DNA from: Rickettsia typhi
GTDB lineage: Bacteria; Pseudomonadota; Alphaproteobacteria; Rickettsiales; UBA1997
DNA: 12,911 nt
Reading direction: 5' to 3'
Assembly: GCA_945902255.1 (NCBI GenBank)
Contig: CAMDMO010000036.1
Location: 1-12,911 of the forward strand
Position numbers and translations under genes: made by a program. Under the pieces are notes generated by a model. That model searched no databases and was not told the origin of the DNA. It worked only from the letters and a program-made list of their open reading frames with translations. Shown here in pieces: positions 6,800 through 12,804 of this stretch (position 1 is the first letter of the stretch; the number at the start of each line of letters is the position of its first letter).

Positions 6800-8128
6800 T
6801 TATCCCAATACCGCACCACCTTCGCCACCCCTTCCTCTGGCAGCTCTTTTGCCAGCTATGACGCGGCTTGCAAATGTCTCTGAAGCCTCGGCCTTGGCTT
6901 CTTTCAAAGCTTGAGCAATTTCATCATCGTGCACAAGATCAGAATCTTTTATACTAAACCTTTCAGCCTTTGCAACAGCGACTTTTGGCGCACCTCTATA
7001 TTCAGCCATTTTCTTATCTATTTCTTCTGGCTCTTCTCCAGCTGCAGCAAAAGCATCTCTTAAAATTTCTTCAAATTCTGGATCATCTGTTGCAACTGGG
7101 GGCTTAAGATCTGTAATGTGACCCTCTCCACTTAATGCATTTGCAACTCTTTCGGCAACGCTAATCCATTTTTTTTCACCATCAATCATTACAGGAGTTG
7201 CCTCAACCCAAGTTTTTTTACCGTCAATTTCACTAATTGCCGCTTTAACAGTTATTGAAGAACCACCAATTTCAAGAGTTTTAAGCTCAGATCCGGCATC
7301 AAAAAAAGTTTCTGCTCCATCTATAGCTTTTTTAACACTTTCCGCTACTCTTCTAGCTTCGCCTGTATATTTAGAAACCAAAGCATCTCTGTCAGAAGTT
7401 GAATCAACTGAACCCGTTGAGCTAAAATCAGGAATTCCAGAATCACTTCCTTCTAAAGAGGTGCTTGAGGCATATGATAAGGTATCAGAATCTGATCTAT
7501 TTCTTCTTGTTGAAGCGGAAGGTGAAAAAGTTACGGTCTTTTTTGGAGTTGTAACCGCAGAAGCTGCGCCACTCGATTTAAGACTTTTCGCAGCTGATGC
7601 TGGAGAAATTTGCGTTTTGGCTGATGCTGGCATAGCTGGTTTTTTAGCAACCGCAGCTCTAGTTGCAGCAGGTGCAACTGTAGCTTTTGGGGCTGGCGCA
7701 ACGGCAACAGATCTAGGTTTAGGGGCAATGGAAGATTTATGCGCAGAAGAAGTTGCCGCCCTGCCAGATGCAGCTCTAGTTGGAGCTGCAATGGTTGAAG
7801 CTCTTGGAATAGAAGCCCTACCAACTGCAGGAGTTTTTACAGCTGCGGCCGCAGCACTTCTAGCTGAATCTCTAGCAATGTGAATCTTAAATTTATCAAC
7901 TCCGGAATGAGATCTTATTTCATCAAGTGCGCTTTTAAAAATATCTTGGCTACTACATTGATTCACAATCTGAATATATCCATAATCCCTCAAAAGAGAT
8001 CTTGATTTTTCTATTAGTAATTTATTTCTCTGATTAGTGGTTCTGCCAGCAATTTTAAATCCCAGCGGCTCTCCACTCAAAGATTCAACATGCGCACCCT
8101 TATCTGTTATTATCAACTTCACTCTCAT
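6800..8128 (-). CDS. Unknown protein with alpha/beta N-domain and long Ala/Pro/Lys/Ser-rich linker
   Basis: This 442-aa protein has no recognised family. Residues 1-86 show the same strand-helix-strand-helix-strand order as the 258-aa neighbour: VKLIITD, NKLLIEKSRSLLRDYG, YIQIVNQ, QDIFKSALDEIRSHSG, KFKIHIA. Residues 90-200 are low complexity, rich in Ala, Pro, Lys, Arg and Ser with pieces such as AVAKKPAMPASAKT, reminiscent of histone H1-type tails. A Ser/Asp-rich patch follows (RSDSDTLSYASSTSLEGSDS, 211-230). Residues 250-345 carry the related module (DGKKTWVEATPVMIDGEKKW), and 346-442 are charged, helical and end in a Gly/Arg-rich tail. The ATG at 8128 is supported by a GGAG Shine-Dalgarno sequence 8 nt upstream. 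Long open frames antisense to the linker reflect its alanine-codon composition. Function is unknown; a secreted effector is possible. Confidence 0.75.
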   Translation of the reverse strand: MRVKLIITDKGAHVESLSGEPLGFKIAGRTTNQRNKLLIEKSRSLLRDYGYIQIVNQCSSQDIFKSALDEIRSHSGVDKFKIHIARDSARSAAAAAVKTPAVGRASIPRASTIAAPTRAASGRAATSSAHKSSIAPKPRSVAVAPAPKATVAPAATRAAVAKKPAMPASAKTQISPASAAKSLKSSGAASAVTTPKKTVTFSPSASTRRNRSDSDTLSYASSTSLEGSDSGIPDFSSTGSVDSTSDRDALVSKYTGEARRVAESVKKAIDGAETFFDAGSELKTLEIGGSSITVKAAISEIDGKKTWVEATPVMIDGEKKWISVAERVANALSGEGHITDLKPPVATDDPEFEEILRDAFAAAGEEPEEIDKKMAEYRGAPKVAVAKAERFSIKDSDLVHDDEIAQALKEAKAEASETFASRVIAGKRAARGRGGEGGAVLG

Positions 8129-8136
8129 TAACTAAA

Positions 8137-8140
8137 CTCC
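8137..8140 (-). promoter_or_regulatory. Shine-Dalgarno site supporting the 442-aa protein start
   Basis: GGAG on the minus strand lies 8 nt upstream of the ATG at 8128. Most other genes in this window lack a recognisable Shine-Dalgarno sequence, so this one helps fix the start. Confidence 0.55.
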
Positions 8141-8306
8141 ACTAATTTTTTAGACCAAAAGCCTTGCTATATAAATAAGCTCGACCTCACAGGCTTAACA
8201 TTCCGCTTTCTAATAAAAAAGTAAATTGTGAGGAGTCTAATTGATGTGCGGCGTTTTGTTTCTTATTAAGATTTGAAGTTTATTTCAGATATTAGTTTTG
8301 CTAGTA

Positions 8307-8352
8307 AAAAGGGGTCAGACCCCTTTTGCTTAAAAGGGGTCTGACCCCTTTT
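8307..8352. repeat. Double GGGGTCAGACCCC palindrome
   Basis: AAAAGGGGTCAGACCCCTTTT (8307-8327) is palindromic apart from its central base. After gctt, its reverse complement follows at 8332-8352, so the whole 46 bp also forms one long palindrome. Both strands show a GC stem flanked by A and T runs, so it can act as a bidirectional intrinsic terminator; for leftward htpG transcription the T run at its end is well placed. Similar GGGGTCAGACCCC repeats are scattered in many bacterial genomes, some near REP-associated transposases. Confidence 0.75.
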
Positions 8353-8374
8353 TTTATTGACCGCCCCCGCCGCT

Positions 8375-8397
8375 GGGCGTGGTTTGTAACCGCGCCC
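8375..8397. repeat. GC-rich hairpin
   Basis: GGGCGTGGTT (8375-8384) pairs with AACCGCGCCC (8388-8397) around a 3-nt loop, with one T opposite G. It is strikingly GC-rich for this AT-rich window and is preceded by a C/G-rich run (8361-8374). It may be the end of an inserted repeat. Confidence 0.5.
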
Positions 8398-8429
8398 TCA
8401 TGCTTCATAAAATTGGGATGTGAAGTTTA

Positions 8430-8463
8430 TTTAAGTGCGATAAAATTTAATTTTGCACTTAAA
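8430..8463 (-). terminator. Hairpin directly after the htpG stop codon
   Basis: On the minus strand TTTAAGTGC (8463-8455) pairs with GCACTTAAA (8438-8430), with inner A/T pairs extending the stem. It begins 3 nt after the htpG TGA. The downstream T-tract is weak, so termination may rely more on the double palindrome about 80 bp further along. Confidence 0.5.
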
Positions 8464-8465
8464 AA

Positions 8466-10376
8466 TCACAAAACCATCAAGCTCTGCAATCTGCGAGAAA
8501 AATCTTTCGCGTTTTTAATTGGCTCATTTTCAATAATACAGGCCAAGTCAAACAAAGTGTGAATCGCATCTTCAACTTCTTTTTTATTAGAATCTTGGCT
8601 ATATTTTTCGTTTAAAGATTTAATAATAAAGTTATTCGGATTTATTTCTAAAATTTTTGCCGATGCAGATAAAAGCTGTTTTTGCTCAAGCAAATATCTC
8701 TCCATTCTAATATCCATTGCACCACCATCAACCGCCAAACAAACCGGACTATCAGTTAGTTTTTTAGAAATATTCACATCTTTTACCGCATCGCCCAAAG
8801 TTTCTTTAATAAGCTTTACCAAACCTTCAAGATTGCTGCTAGTCACATCTTTTATTGCATCTTTTGAATCTTTATTGCTTTCATTTGCAATTTTTTCTTC
8901 AATAGATTTTTCAACATTTTCTAAATCAATATCATTGCGAGTGATTGCGTGGAACGACCATTCTCTATCCTTATTTTTGTAAGGCAAAGTGATGGTAACC
9001 CAAAAATCATCAACCGCGTCAGTTAAGAATAAAACCTCAACATCTTTTTTCAAAAATATTTCTAATTGTGGCGAAGATTTTGCCTTTTCAACCGTTTCAC
9101 CACTTAAGAAGTAAATTGCTTCCTGCCCAGGTTTTACGCGGTCTAAATATTCTGCTAAAGAAATTAATTTATCTGGTGATTTTGAAGAATAAAAACGACA
9201 AATTTCTAAAATATTATCACGAAATTCCGAAGATTCACACAAGCCTTCTTTTAAAACCGCACCAAAATTATTCCAAAATTTTAGATATTCTTCTTCGTTA
9301 TTTTGCGCTTTATTTTTAAGCTCAGATAAAACCTTTTTTACTACCGCTTTTTTAATTTTATCAAGCGTCAAACTATGTTGCAGAGTTTCGCGACTAATAT
9401 TTAGCGGCAAGTCGTCAGAATCAATAATTCCGCGCAAGAAACGCATATTTGCCGGCACTAAATTTAACTCTTCACTGATAAAAACTTTTTTTACATAAAG
9501 CTTTACCGAAGTTTTGCGATCAGGGTGAAAAAGGTCAAAGGGCTTGCTTGAAGGAATAAATAATAAATTAGTATAACTCAGCATACCCTCGATTTTATTG
9601 TGTAAAATCATGTAAGGATCACCGGGTAAGTGAGAAATATGCTTATAAAAACTATTATATTGCTCGGGCGTAATTTCTTCTTTTGAACGCGCCCATAAAG
9701 CAGATGCAGAGTTTAAAACTTCAACCTTTGCACCCGCTTCTAAATTTTCTGGAATAAATTCAATTTTAATATCGATATTGTCTGAATAGGTTTGAACCAC
9801 ATGTTTAATATGAAAACGATCTAAAAAATCAGAAGCGCTGTCTTTTAAATGTAAAATAATTTTACTGCCGCGCTCAATTTTTTCATCACTTTCAGAGATT
9901 GAAAAATTTCCACTTCCTACAGATTCCCATTTCCAACTATTTTCATCATCAAATTTGCGCGAAATCACTTCCGCCTTATCTGCAATCATAAAACTTGAGT
10001 AAAAACCAACCCCAAATTGACCGATTAATTGCACATCTTTTTGCTTATCTCCAGTTAAAGACTTAATAAAATTTTCAGTGCCCGAGCGAGCAATCGTGCC
10101 AAGGTTTTCTATTAAATCTTCCTTATTCATTCCAATGCCATTATCACTAATAATTAGCTGCTTTTTTTCTTTATTTGTAGTAATAGAAATTTTTAGCTCA
10201 TCTTTGATTAAATCAGAATTTTGCGCAGCCAAATATCGCAATTTATCACAAGCATCTGAAGCATTTGAAATTAATTCACGCAATGCCACATCTTGATTAG
10301 TGTAAAGCGAGTTAATCATCAGGTTAAGAATTTTTCCAACCTCAACATCAAAATTATATTCTTGTTTATTTGTCAT
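8466..10376 (-). CDS. htpG: Molecular chaperone HtpG (bacterial Hsp90)
   Basis: This 636-aa cytosolic Hsp90 homologue is close to the roughly 625 aa usual for HtpG. The N-terminal GHKL ATPase domain shows RELISNASDACDKLRY (33-48, with catalytic E34 and N38), DNGIGM (78-83), GTIARSGTENF (93-103) and the lid glycines GQFGVGFYSS (119-128). The middle domain contains SRETLQHS, which carries the conserved arginine that contacts ATP. The C-terminal dimerisation domain ends without an MEEVD tail, as in all HtpG. It refolds stress-damaged proteins and is normally under heat-shock control; I see no convincing RpoH-type promoter in the 264 bp upstream. No Shine-Dalgarno sequence is evident. Confidence 0.96.
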   Translation of the reverse strand: MTNKQEYNFDVEVGKILNLMINSLYTNQDVALRELISNASDACDKLRYLAAQNSDLIKDELKISITTNKEKKQLIISDNGIGMNKEDLIENLGTIARSGTENFIKSLTGDKQKDVQLIGQFGVGFYSSFMIADKAEVISRKFDDENSWKWESVGSGNFSISESDEKIERGSKIILHLKDSASDFLDRFHIKHVVQTYSDNIDIKIEFIPENLEAGAKVEVLNSASALWARSKEEITPEQYNSFYKHISHLPGDPYMILHNKIEGMLSYTNLLFIPSSKPFDLFHPDRKTSVKLYVKKVFISEELNLVPANMRFLRGIIDSDDLPLNISRETLQHSLTLDKIKKAVVKKVLSELKNKAQNNEEEYLKFWNNFGAVLKEGLCESSEFRDNILEICRFYSSKSPDKLISLAEYLDRVKPGQEAIYFLSGETVEKAKSSPQLEIFLKKDVEVLFLTDAVDDFWVTITLPYKNKDREWSFHAITRNDIDLENVEKSIEEKIANESNKDSKDAIKDVTSSNLEGLVKLIKETLGDAVKDVNISKKLTDSPVCLAVDGGAMDIRMERYLLEQKQLLSASAKILEINPNNFIIKSLNEKYSQDSNKKEVEDAIHTLFDLACIIENEPIKNAKDFSRRLQSLMVL

Positions 10377-10477
10377 GTTATGAGAATTTTGTTAGTTTAT
10401 TTAGCTAGAAATGCCAATTTGGAATAAAAATACCAACCAATCCTGATGCAGCGGTGCATTATCCAAAATTAGCTTTA

Positions 10478-10525
10478 TCAAGCAGCTACAAAGACAGAAC
10501 CTAATAATAAAAATCGCAATTTCAA
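10478..10525 (-). pseudogene. Possible remnant of a secreted-protein gene (signal-peptide-like fragment)
   Basis: In the gap upstream of htpG, a minus-strand frame from a TTG reads KLRFLLLGSVFVAA and then stops at TGA. It has the look of a signal peptide: basic residues, a Leu core, then small residues. In the next frames downstream short peptides such as ASGLVGIFIPNWHF continue toward htpG, as expected of a frameshifted small gene. The fragment is too short to be sure, and chance is a real alternative. Confidence 0.18.
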
Positions 10526-10586
10526 GACCGCTTTAAGTTTTAAATATTAATACCAATTCGCCGATAAAAAATCTACGATCCTCGTA

Positions 10587-10611
10587 ATCCTTGACTCGAA
10601 GAGCCGAGGAT
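10587..10611. repeat. REP-like 25-nt hairpin, copy 1
   Basis: ATCCTTGACTC-gaa-GAGCCGAGGAT forms an 11-bp stem with one T-G wobble and one mismatch around a gaa triloop. The second copy is at 12681-12705 in the same orientation. It is followed by a smaller near-palindrome, tcaagagtcttga (10613-10625). It sits just downstream of the stop codon of the gene at 10641-11465 and could stabilise or end that transcript. Confidence 0.65.
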
Positions 10612-10640
10612 ATCAAGAGTCTTGAACTCCCTATACCAAA

Positions 10641-11465
10641 CTAAGATATAGAACAACAACAACTTGAGGAAGAAACTCTTTTAACGCTTCTAATGCGGGT
10701 TGGATGTCGAGCACCAATTTCAGTATTGATTTCGGACATCATTCTTTGAAAGTTATCATTCAATTCTGGAGTGCATAAACTTAAACTAATATCACGAACT
10801 CTATCAACCGCAAGACGATAATTAGCTAAACTTAAATCATTATTAATTGCTATAACAAATAACTTACAACCACTAGATAACTCTCTTGCAAGATTTTGAA
10901 GGTGAGAGTTTCCTACTACTACTATTTTAAAATCACTATGATCTTTTGCTAAATCACTTAGCATTAATTCCTCTCTTTGCTTTGAAGTAATTTTGCTAAC
11001 GATAGAATGATTTGCAAATACATGTGAAAAAATCTTTTGTTTTAATTTAGCCTTATCATCAAAATCTTCGCCCCATCCCTTTACCAAATGATCTTTTAAA
11101 GCATCTCTCTCTGAATCACCAACAGATATTAAATTGCGCCTAACCAATTCAAGAAATATATCATCACAAGTCGGAAAACTTGCAACAATTTCATCAATGT
11201 TTGTCTTTACAAAAGATTCTTTTAATTTATCCGAACCCTCTTGTAAGTTACAATATTCAACTTCTGGAATTGGACATGATTCAGACAAATACCTAGGACG
11301 ACCAGAAATTCCGCATCTCGTGTCAGTTCTGGTAAAATTTATTTTATTTCCTTCTATAAATAATTTTCCACCAAATCTATTGCTCAAGAATTTAGCTAAA
11401 AATATAGGATATGATAGCGAATGCTCTTCTCCGATTAATATAATAACAGGCCTGTCTCCTCGCAT
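10641..11465 (-). CDS. GxxH-motif protein (TraB/ChaN/EreA-like) with CaaX-like C-terminus
   Basis: This 274-aa protein starts straight into a hydrophobic strand and a GxxH motif, VIILIGEEH (7-15), with FIEG (36-39) about 20 residues later. A second strand and GxxH motif, IVVVGNSHL, lies at 181-189. Paired GxxH motifs with acidic residues after the first are seen in the TraB/PrgY, TIKI, ChaN and erythromycin-esterase-like proteins, which are metal- or haem-linked hydrolases or binding proteins; assignment to that fold is tentative. There is no signal peptide or membrane helix. The tail reads RSVKRVSSSSCCCSIS: basic residues, Ser run, three Cys, and a final CSIS that fits the eukaryotic CaaX prenylation pattern. 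The in-frame stop 8 codons upstream supports the ATG at 11465. Neighbours give no functional hint. Confidence 0.72.
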   Translation of the reverse strand: MRGDRPVIILIGEEHSLSYPIFLAKFLSNRFGGKLFIEGNKINFTRTDTRCGISGRPRYLSESCPIPEVEYCNLQEGSDKLKESFVKTNIDEIVASFPTCDDIFLELVRRNLISVGDSERDALKDHLVKGWGEDFDDKAKLKQKIFSHVFANHSIVSKITSKQREELMLSDLAKDHSDFKIVVVGNSHLQNLARELSSGCKLFVIAINNDLSLANYRLAVDRVRDISLSLCTPELNDNFQRMMSEINTEIGARHPTRIRSVKRVSSSSCCCSIS

Positions 11466-11515
11466 GCTAGGAATTTTATTTATTGTTTAATTTTAGTGAC
11501 AGCATACCAAATAAA

Positions 11516-11605
11516 CTATCGCTTTTTAACTGCAACCCGAAATTCTTCTAAGGTATTATAGAGTTTTTTTCTAAATATAGCGCTTTGAACTACACCCCCC
11601 TCCAA
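11516..11605 (-). CDS. Possible 29-aa ORF or gene fragment
   Basis: This short frame from TTG at 11605 to TAG at 11516 contains FRKKLYNTLEEFRVAVKKR, with codon choice like that of neighbouring genes. AAGGAAGGGG lies 9 nt upstream of the TTG. It is in the same frame as the two-component remnant, directly after its stop codon. It might be the last piece of a decayed gene or a small peptide; the TLEEFRVAV segment vaguely recalls the C-terminal ends of IS630-type transposases, but that is weak. Confidence 0.2.
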   Translation of the reverse strand: MEGGVVQSAIFRKKLYNTLEEFRVAVKKR

Positions 11606-11635
11606 ACGATTTATCCCCTTCCTTTTATTATAAAA

Positions 11636-11968
11636 TTAATTTTTTAAAATTCTCAACTCAACAATATTTCTTGCCACCAAATCTTCCCTCTTAGAAGAAA
11701 ATAAAATCTTCCCATCATGCAGATCAACAATCTTTTTTACAATTGCCAGTCCAAGCCCACAGCCAAGCACATTGCTGGCTTTTGTGCGATAAAATTTCTC
11801 AAATAATTTATCGATTTCATCGGGCGAAATTTCTTCACTAAAATTAGTAATTTTAAGAAAAATTTCTTCACTATTTTGATTAAAATCAAGAATAATTTCA
11901 CTATTTTTAAAACTATATTTAACGGCTTTTCCTAACATTAAATCATCTTCAAGTAATAAAATTTTCAT
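11636..11968 (-). pseudogene. Response-regulator/histidine-kinase fusion remnant
   Basis: The 110-aa frame begins MKILLLEDDLML, the hallmark start of a response-regulator receiver domain with its acidic pair. It then passes directly into the end of a histidine-kinase ATPase domain: an N-box-like GKAVKYSFKNSEI (13-25), an F-box LFEKFYR (55-61) and the G2 box GCGLGLAIVKKI (69-80), ending where kinases normally end. The rest of the receiver, the DNA-binding domain and the kinase sensor and His-containing DHp domain are missing, and the catalytic N-box Asn (NAxKY) reads Lys (KAVKY). The simplest reading is one deletion through a regulator-kinase operon that kept frame. The ATG overlaps the lipB stop as ATGA, so it is probably still translated. 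Activity is unlikely, since there is no phosphorylatable His and no Asp-bearing receiver. Confidence 0.75.
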
Positions 11969-12603
11969 AATTTTATTTTTTTGAATTTTTCTTCAATAAT
12001 TTTTTCTAAATCATTTTTTTTATCACCCAAAATTTCTGCAACCGAAGTAACGCCAAATTCCTTAATTCCGCATGGCACAATGTTGTCAAAGCCCGATAAA
12101 TCTGGATTAAAATTAATTGCAATGCCGTGATATGAAACCCATTTTTTAATTTTTATTCCTAAGGCGGCGATTTTTTTCTCACCTTCTTTGGTTTCAACCC
12201 AAATTCCAACTCTGCCCTTTTTAATTTCCCCTTTAATTCCAAGCTCTTCTAAAACTGCAATTACCCAATTTTCCAAAAACTCTACAAAACGAGCCACATC
12301 AGGACCTTCTGAAGCAAAAAATTTTTTTAAATCAAGCATCACATAGATAATTTTCATGCCCAAGGTGTGATAGGTATATTTCCCGCCGCGATTAGTTTTG
12401 AAAATTGGAATATCGGTTTTATTAAGCAAATCTTCATCTTTCGCACTAATTCCGGCCGTATAGACTGGATAATGCTCTAAAATCCAAATCATCGATTTTG
12501 CTCTACCCGCAATAATATCTTCAACCCTTTGCTGCATGAAGCTTAGCGCATCTTCAAAAAGAACTGGTTCTTTGCTTATTTTGAATTCAATATTATCAAG
12601 CAT
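11965..12603 (-). CDS. lipB: Octanoyl-[acyl carrier protein]:protein octanoyltransferase LipB
   Basis: This 212-aa cytosolic enzyme transfers octanoyl groups from acyl carrier protein to lipoyl domains of 2-oxoacid dehydrogenases and the glycine cleavage system; LipA then adds sulfur. LHS-type landmarks are LEHYPVYTAG (42-51), TNRGGKYTYH (70-79), KKIAALGIKI (143-152) with the catalytic Lys144, SYHGIAINF (157-165) and VPCGI (176-180) with the nucleophile Cys178. Length is typical. Oddly, the near-invariant HGPGQ after TYH reads HTLGM (79-83) although frame and flanks are intact, so the substrate pocket may be altered. The last four bases overlap the next ORF (ATGA), showing translational coupling. 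No Shine-Dalgarno sequence is seen. Confidence 0.92.
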   Translation of the reverse strand: MLDNIEFKISKEPVLFEDALSFMQQRVEDIIAGRAKSMIWILEHYPVYTAGISAKDEDLLNKTDIPIFKTNRGGKYTYHTLGMKIIYVMLDLKKFFASEGPDVARFVEFLENWVIAVLEELGIKGEIKKGRVGIWVETKEGEKKIAALGIKIKKWVSYHGIAINFNPDLSGFDNIVPCGIKEFGVTSVAEILGDKKNDLEKIIEEKFKKIKL

Positions 12604-12680
12604 TGAGGAATAAATATTATGTAAGTAAAATTAGGTCCATACTTTAAACGCCAGTTCGGGAAAAAACATATTAAATCGTC

Positions 12681-12767
12681 ATCCTTGATGCGAAGCGTCG
12701 AGGATCTCGTGAGTTTACGCTCATTAAGCAAAACTCACGAGATCGTCTGACCCTTCAGCCCAAGGAT
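12681..12767. repeat. REP-like palindromic element, copy 2 (extended form)
   Basis: The 25-nt hairpin ATCCTTGATGC-gaa-GCGTCGAGGAT (12681-12705) is the same family as 10587-10611. Here it is part of a longer palindrome. A 14-bp perfect stem, GATCTCGTGAGTTT (12703-12716) with AAACTCACGAGATC (12731-12744), lies inside, and the outermost ATCCTTG (12681-12687) pairs with CAAGGAT (12761-12767). The whole thus folds into one long imperfect cruciform of about 87 bp. It is noncoding and lies 78 bp upstream of lipB. Confidence 0.7.
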
Positions 12768-12797
12768 TGTAAAAGTTCACCAATTCGGTTCGATTTA
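12768..12797. mobile_element. Putative terminal end of an IS element
   Basis: The sequence starting TGTAAAAGTTCACCAATTC begins exactly where the symmetry of the palindrome at 12681-12767 breaks off, and lies 37 bp beyond the transposase stop codon. IS481/IS3-type elements often start with TG or TGT at this distance from the transposase gene. The other end is outside the window, so the boundary is inferred. Confidence 0.4.
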
Positions 12798-12804
12798 AAA
12801 ATTT

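Larger units (their letters stand above)
8270..8435 (+). repeat. 19-bp direct repeats bracketing a palindrome-rich insert
   Basis: GATTTGAAGTTTATTTCAG (8270-8288) and GATGTGAAGTTTATTTAAG (8417-8435) match at 17 of 19 positions. Between them lie 128 bp that contain the double palindrome and the GC-rich hairpin, which differ in composition from the surroundings. The arrangement could reflect insertion of a small element with duplication of flanking sequence, or recombination between short repeats. Confidence 0.55.
8129..8465. other. 337-bp repeat-rich intergenic region
   Basis: This gap between htpG and the 442-aa gene holds, in order: the upstream region of the 442-aa gene, a 19-bp repeat copy (8270-8288), a double palindrome (8307-8352), a GC-rich hairpin (8375-8397), a second 19-bp copy (8417-8435) and a hairpin just after the htpG stop (8430-8463). 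I see no gene in it. Confidence 0.7.

Noticed and set aside
7842..7855. Perfect palindrome GCTGCGGCCGCAGC
   Set aside because: It lies in a run of alanine codons in the linker of the 442-aa protein, so it is explained by coding composition.
7461..7883. Long plus-strand open frame antisense to the 442-aa protein gene
   Set aside because: It is Ala/Val/Leu-rich only because it mirrors alanine and proline codons of the linker; it has no domain and no Shine-Dalgarno sequence. The minus-strand frame in the same stretch (7531-7824) is likewise a frame-shifted shadow, rich in Leu/Gln.
8231..8276. AGGAG followed by an ATG and ten codons (MCGVLFLIKI)
   Set aside because: The spacing is plausible, but the peptide is tiny, lies opposite the upstream region of a minus-strand gene and has no supporting feature.
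8326..8562. Plus-strand frame running from the palindrome into htpG
   Set aside because: It overlaps the htpG 3' end and repeat DNA; no family features.
9068..9319. Plus-strand frame inside htpG
   Set aside because: Antisense shadow of a highly conserved chaperone gene; the one at 10078-10296 is the same case.
10458..10482. CTTGATA ... GATAAT as an RpoH- or sigma-70-type htpG promoter
   Set aside because: The spacing is too short for sigma-70 and the -10 lacks the C-rich heat-shock pattern.
11134..11490. Plus-strand frame opposite the GxxH-motif gene
   Set aside because: Antisense shadow; the minus frame has recognisable motifs and a defined end.
11580..11605. tRNA-like start GGGGGTGTAGTTCA on the minus strand
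   Set aside because: No anticodon arm, no GGTTCGA T-loop and no matching 3' acceptor strand can be found.
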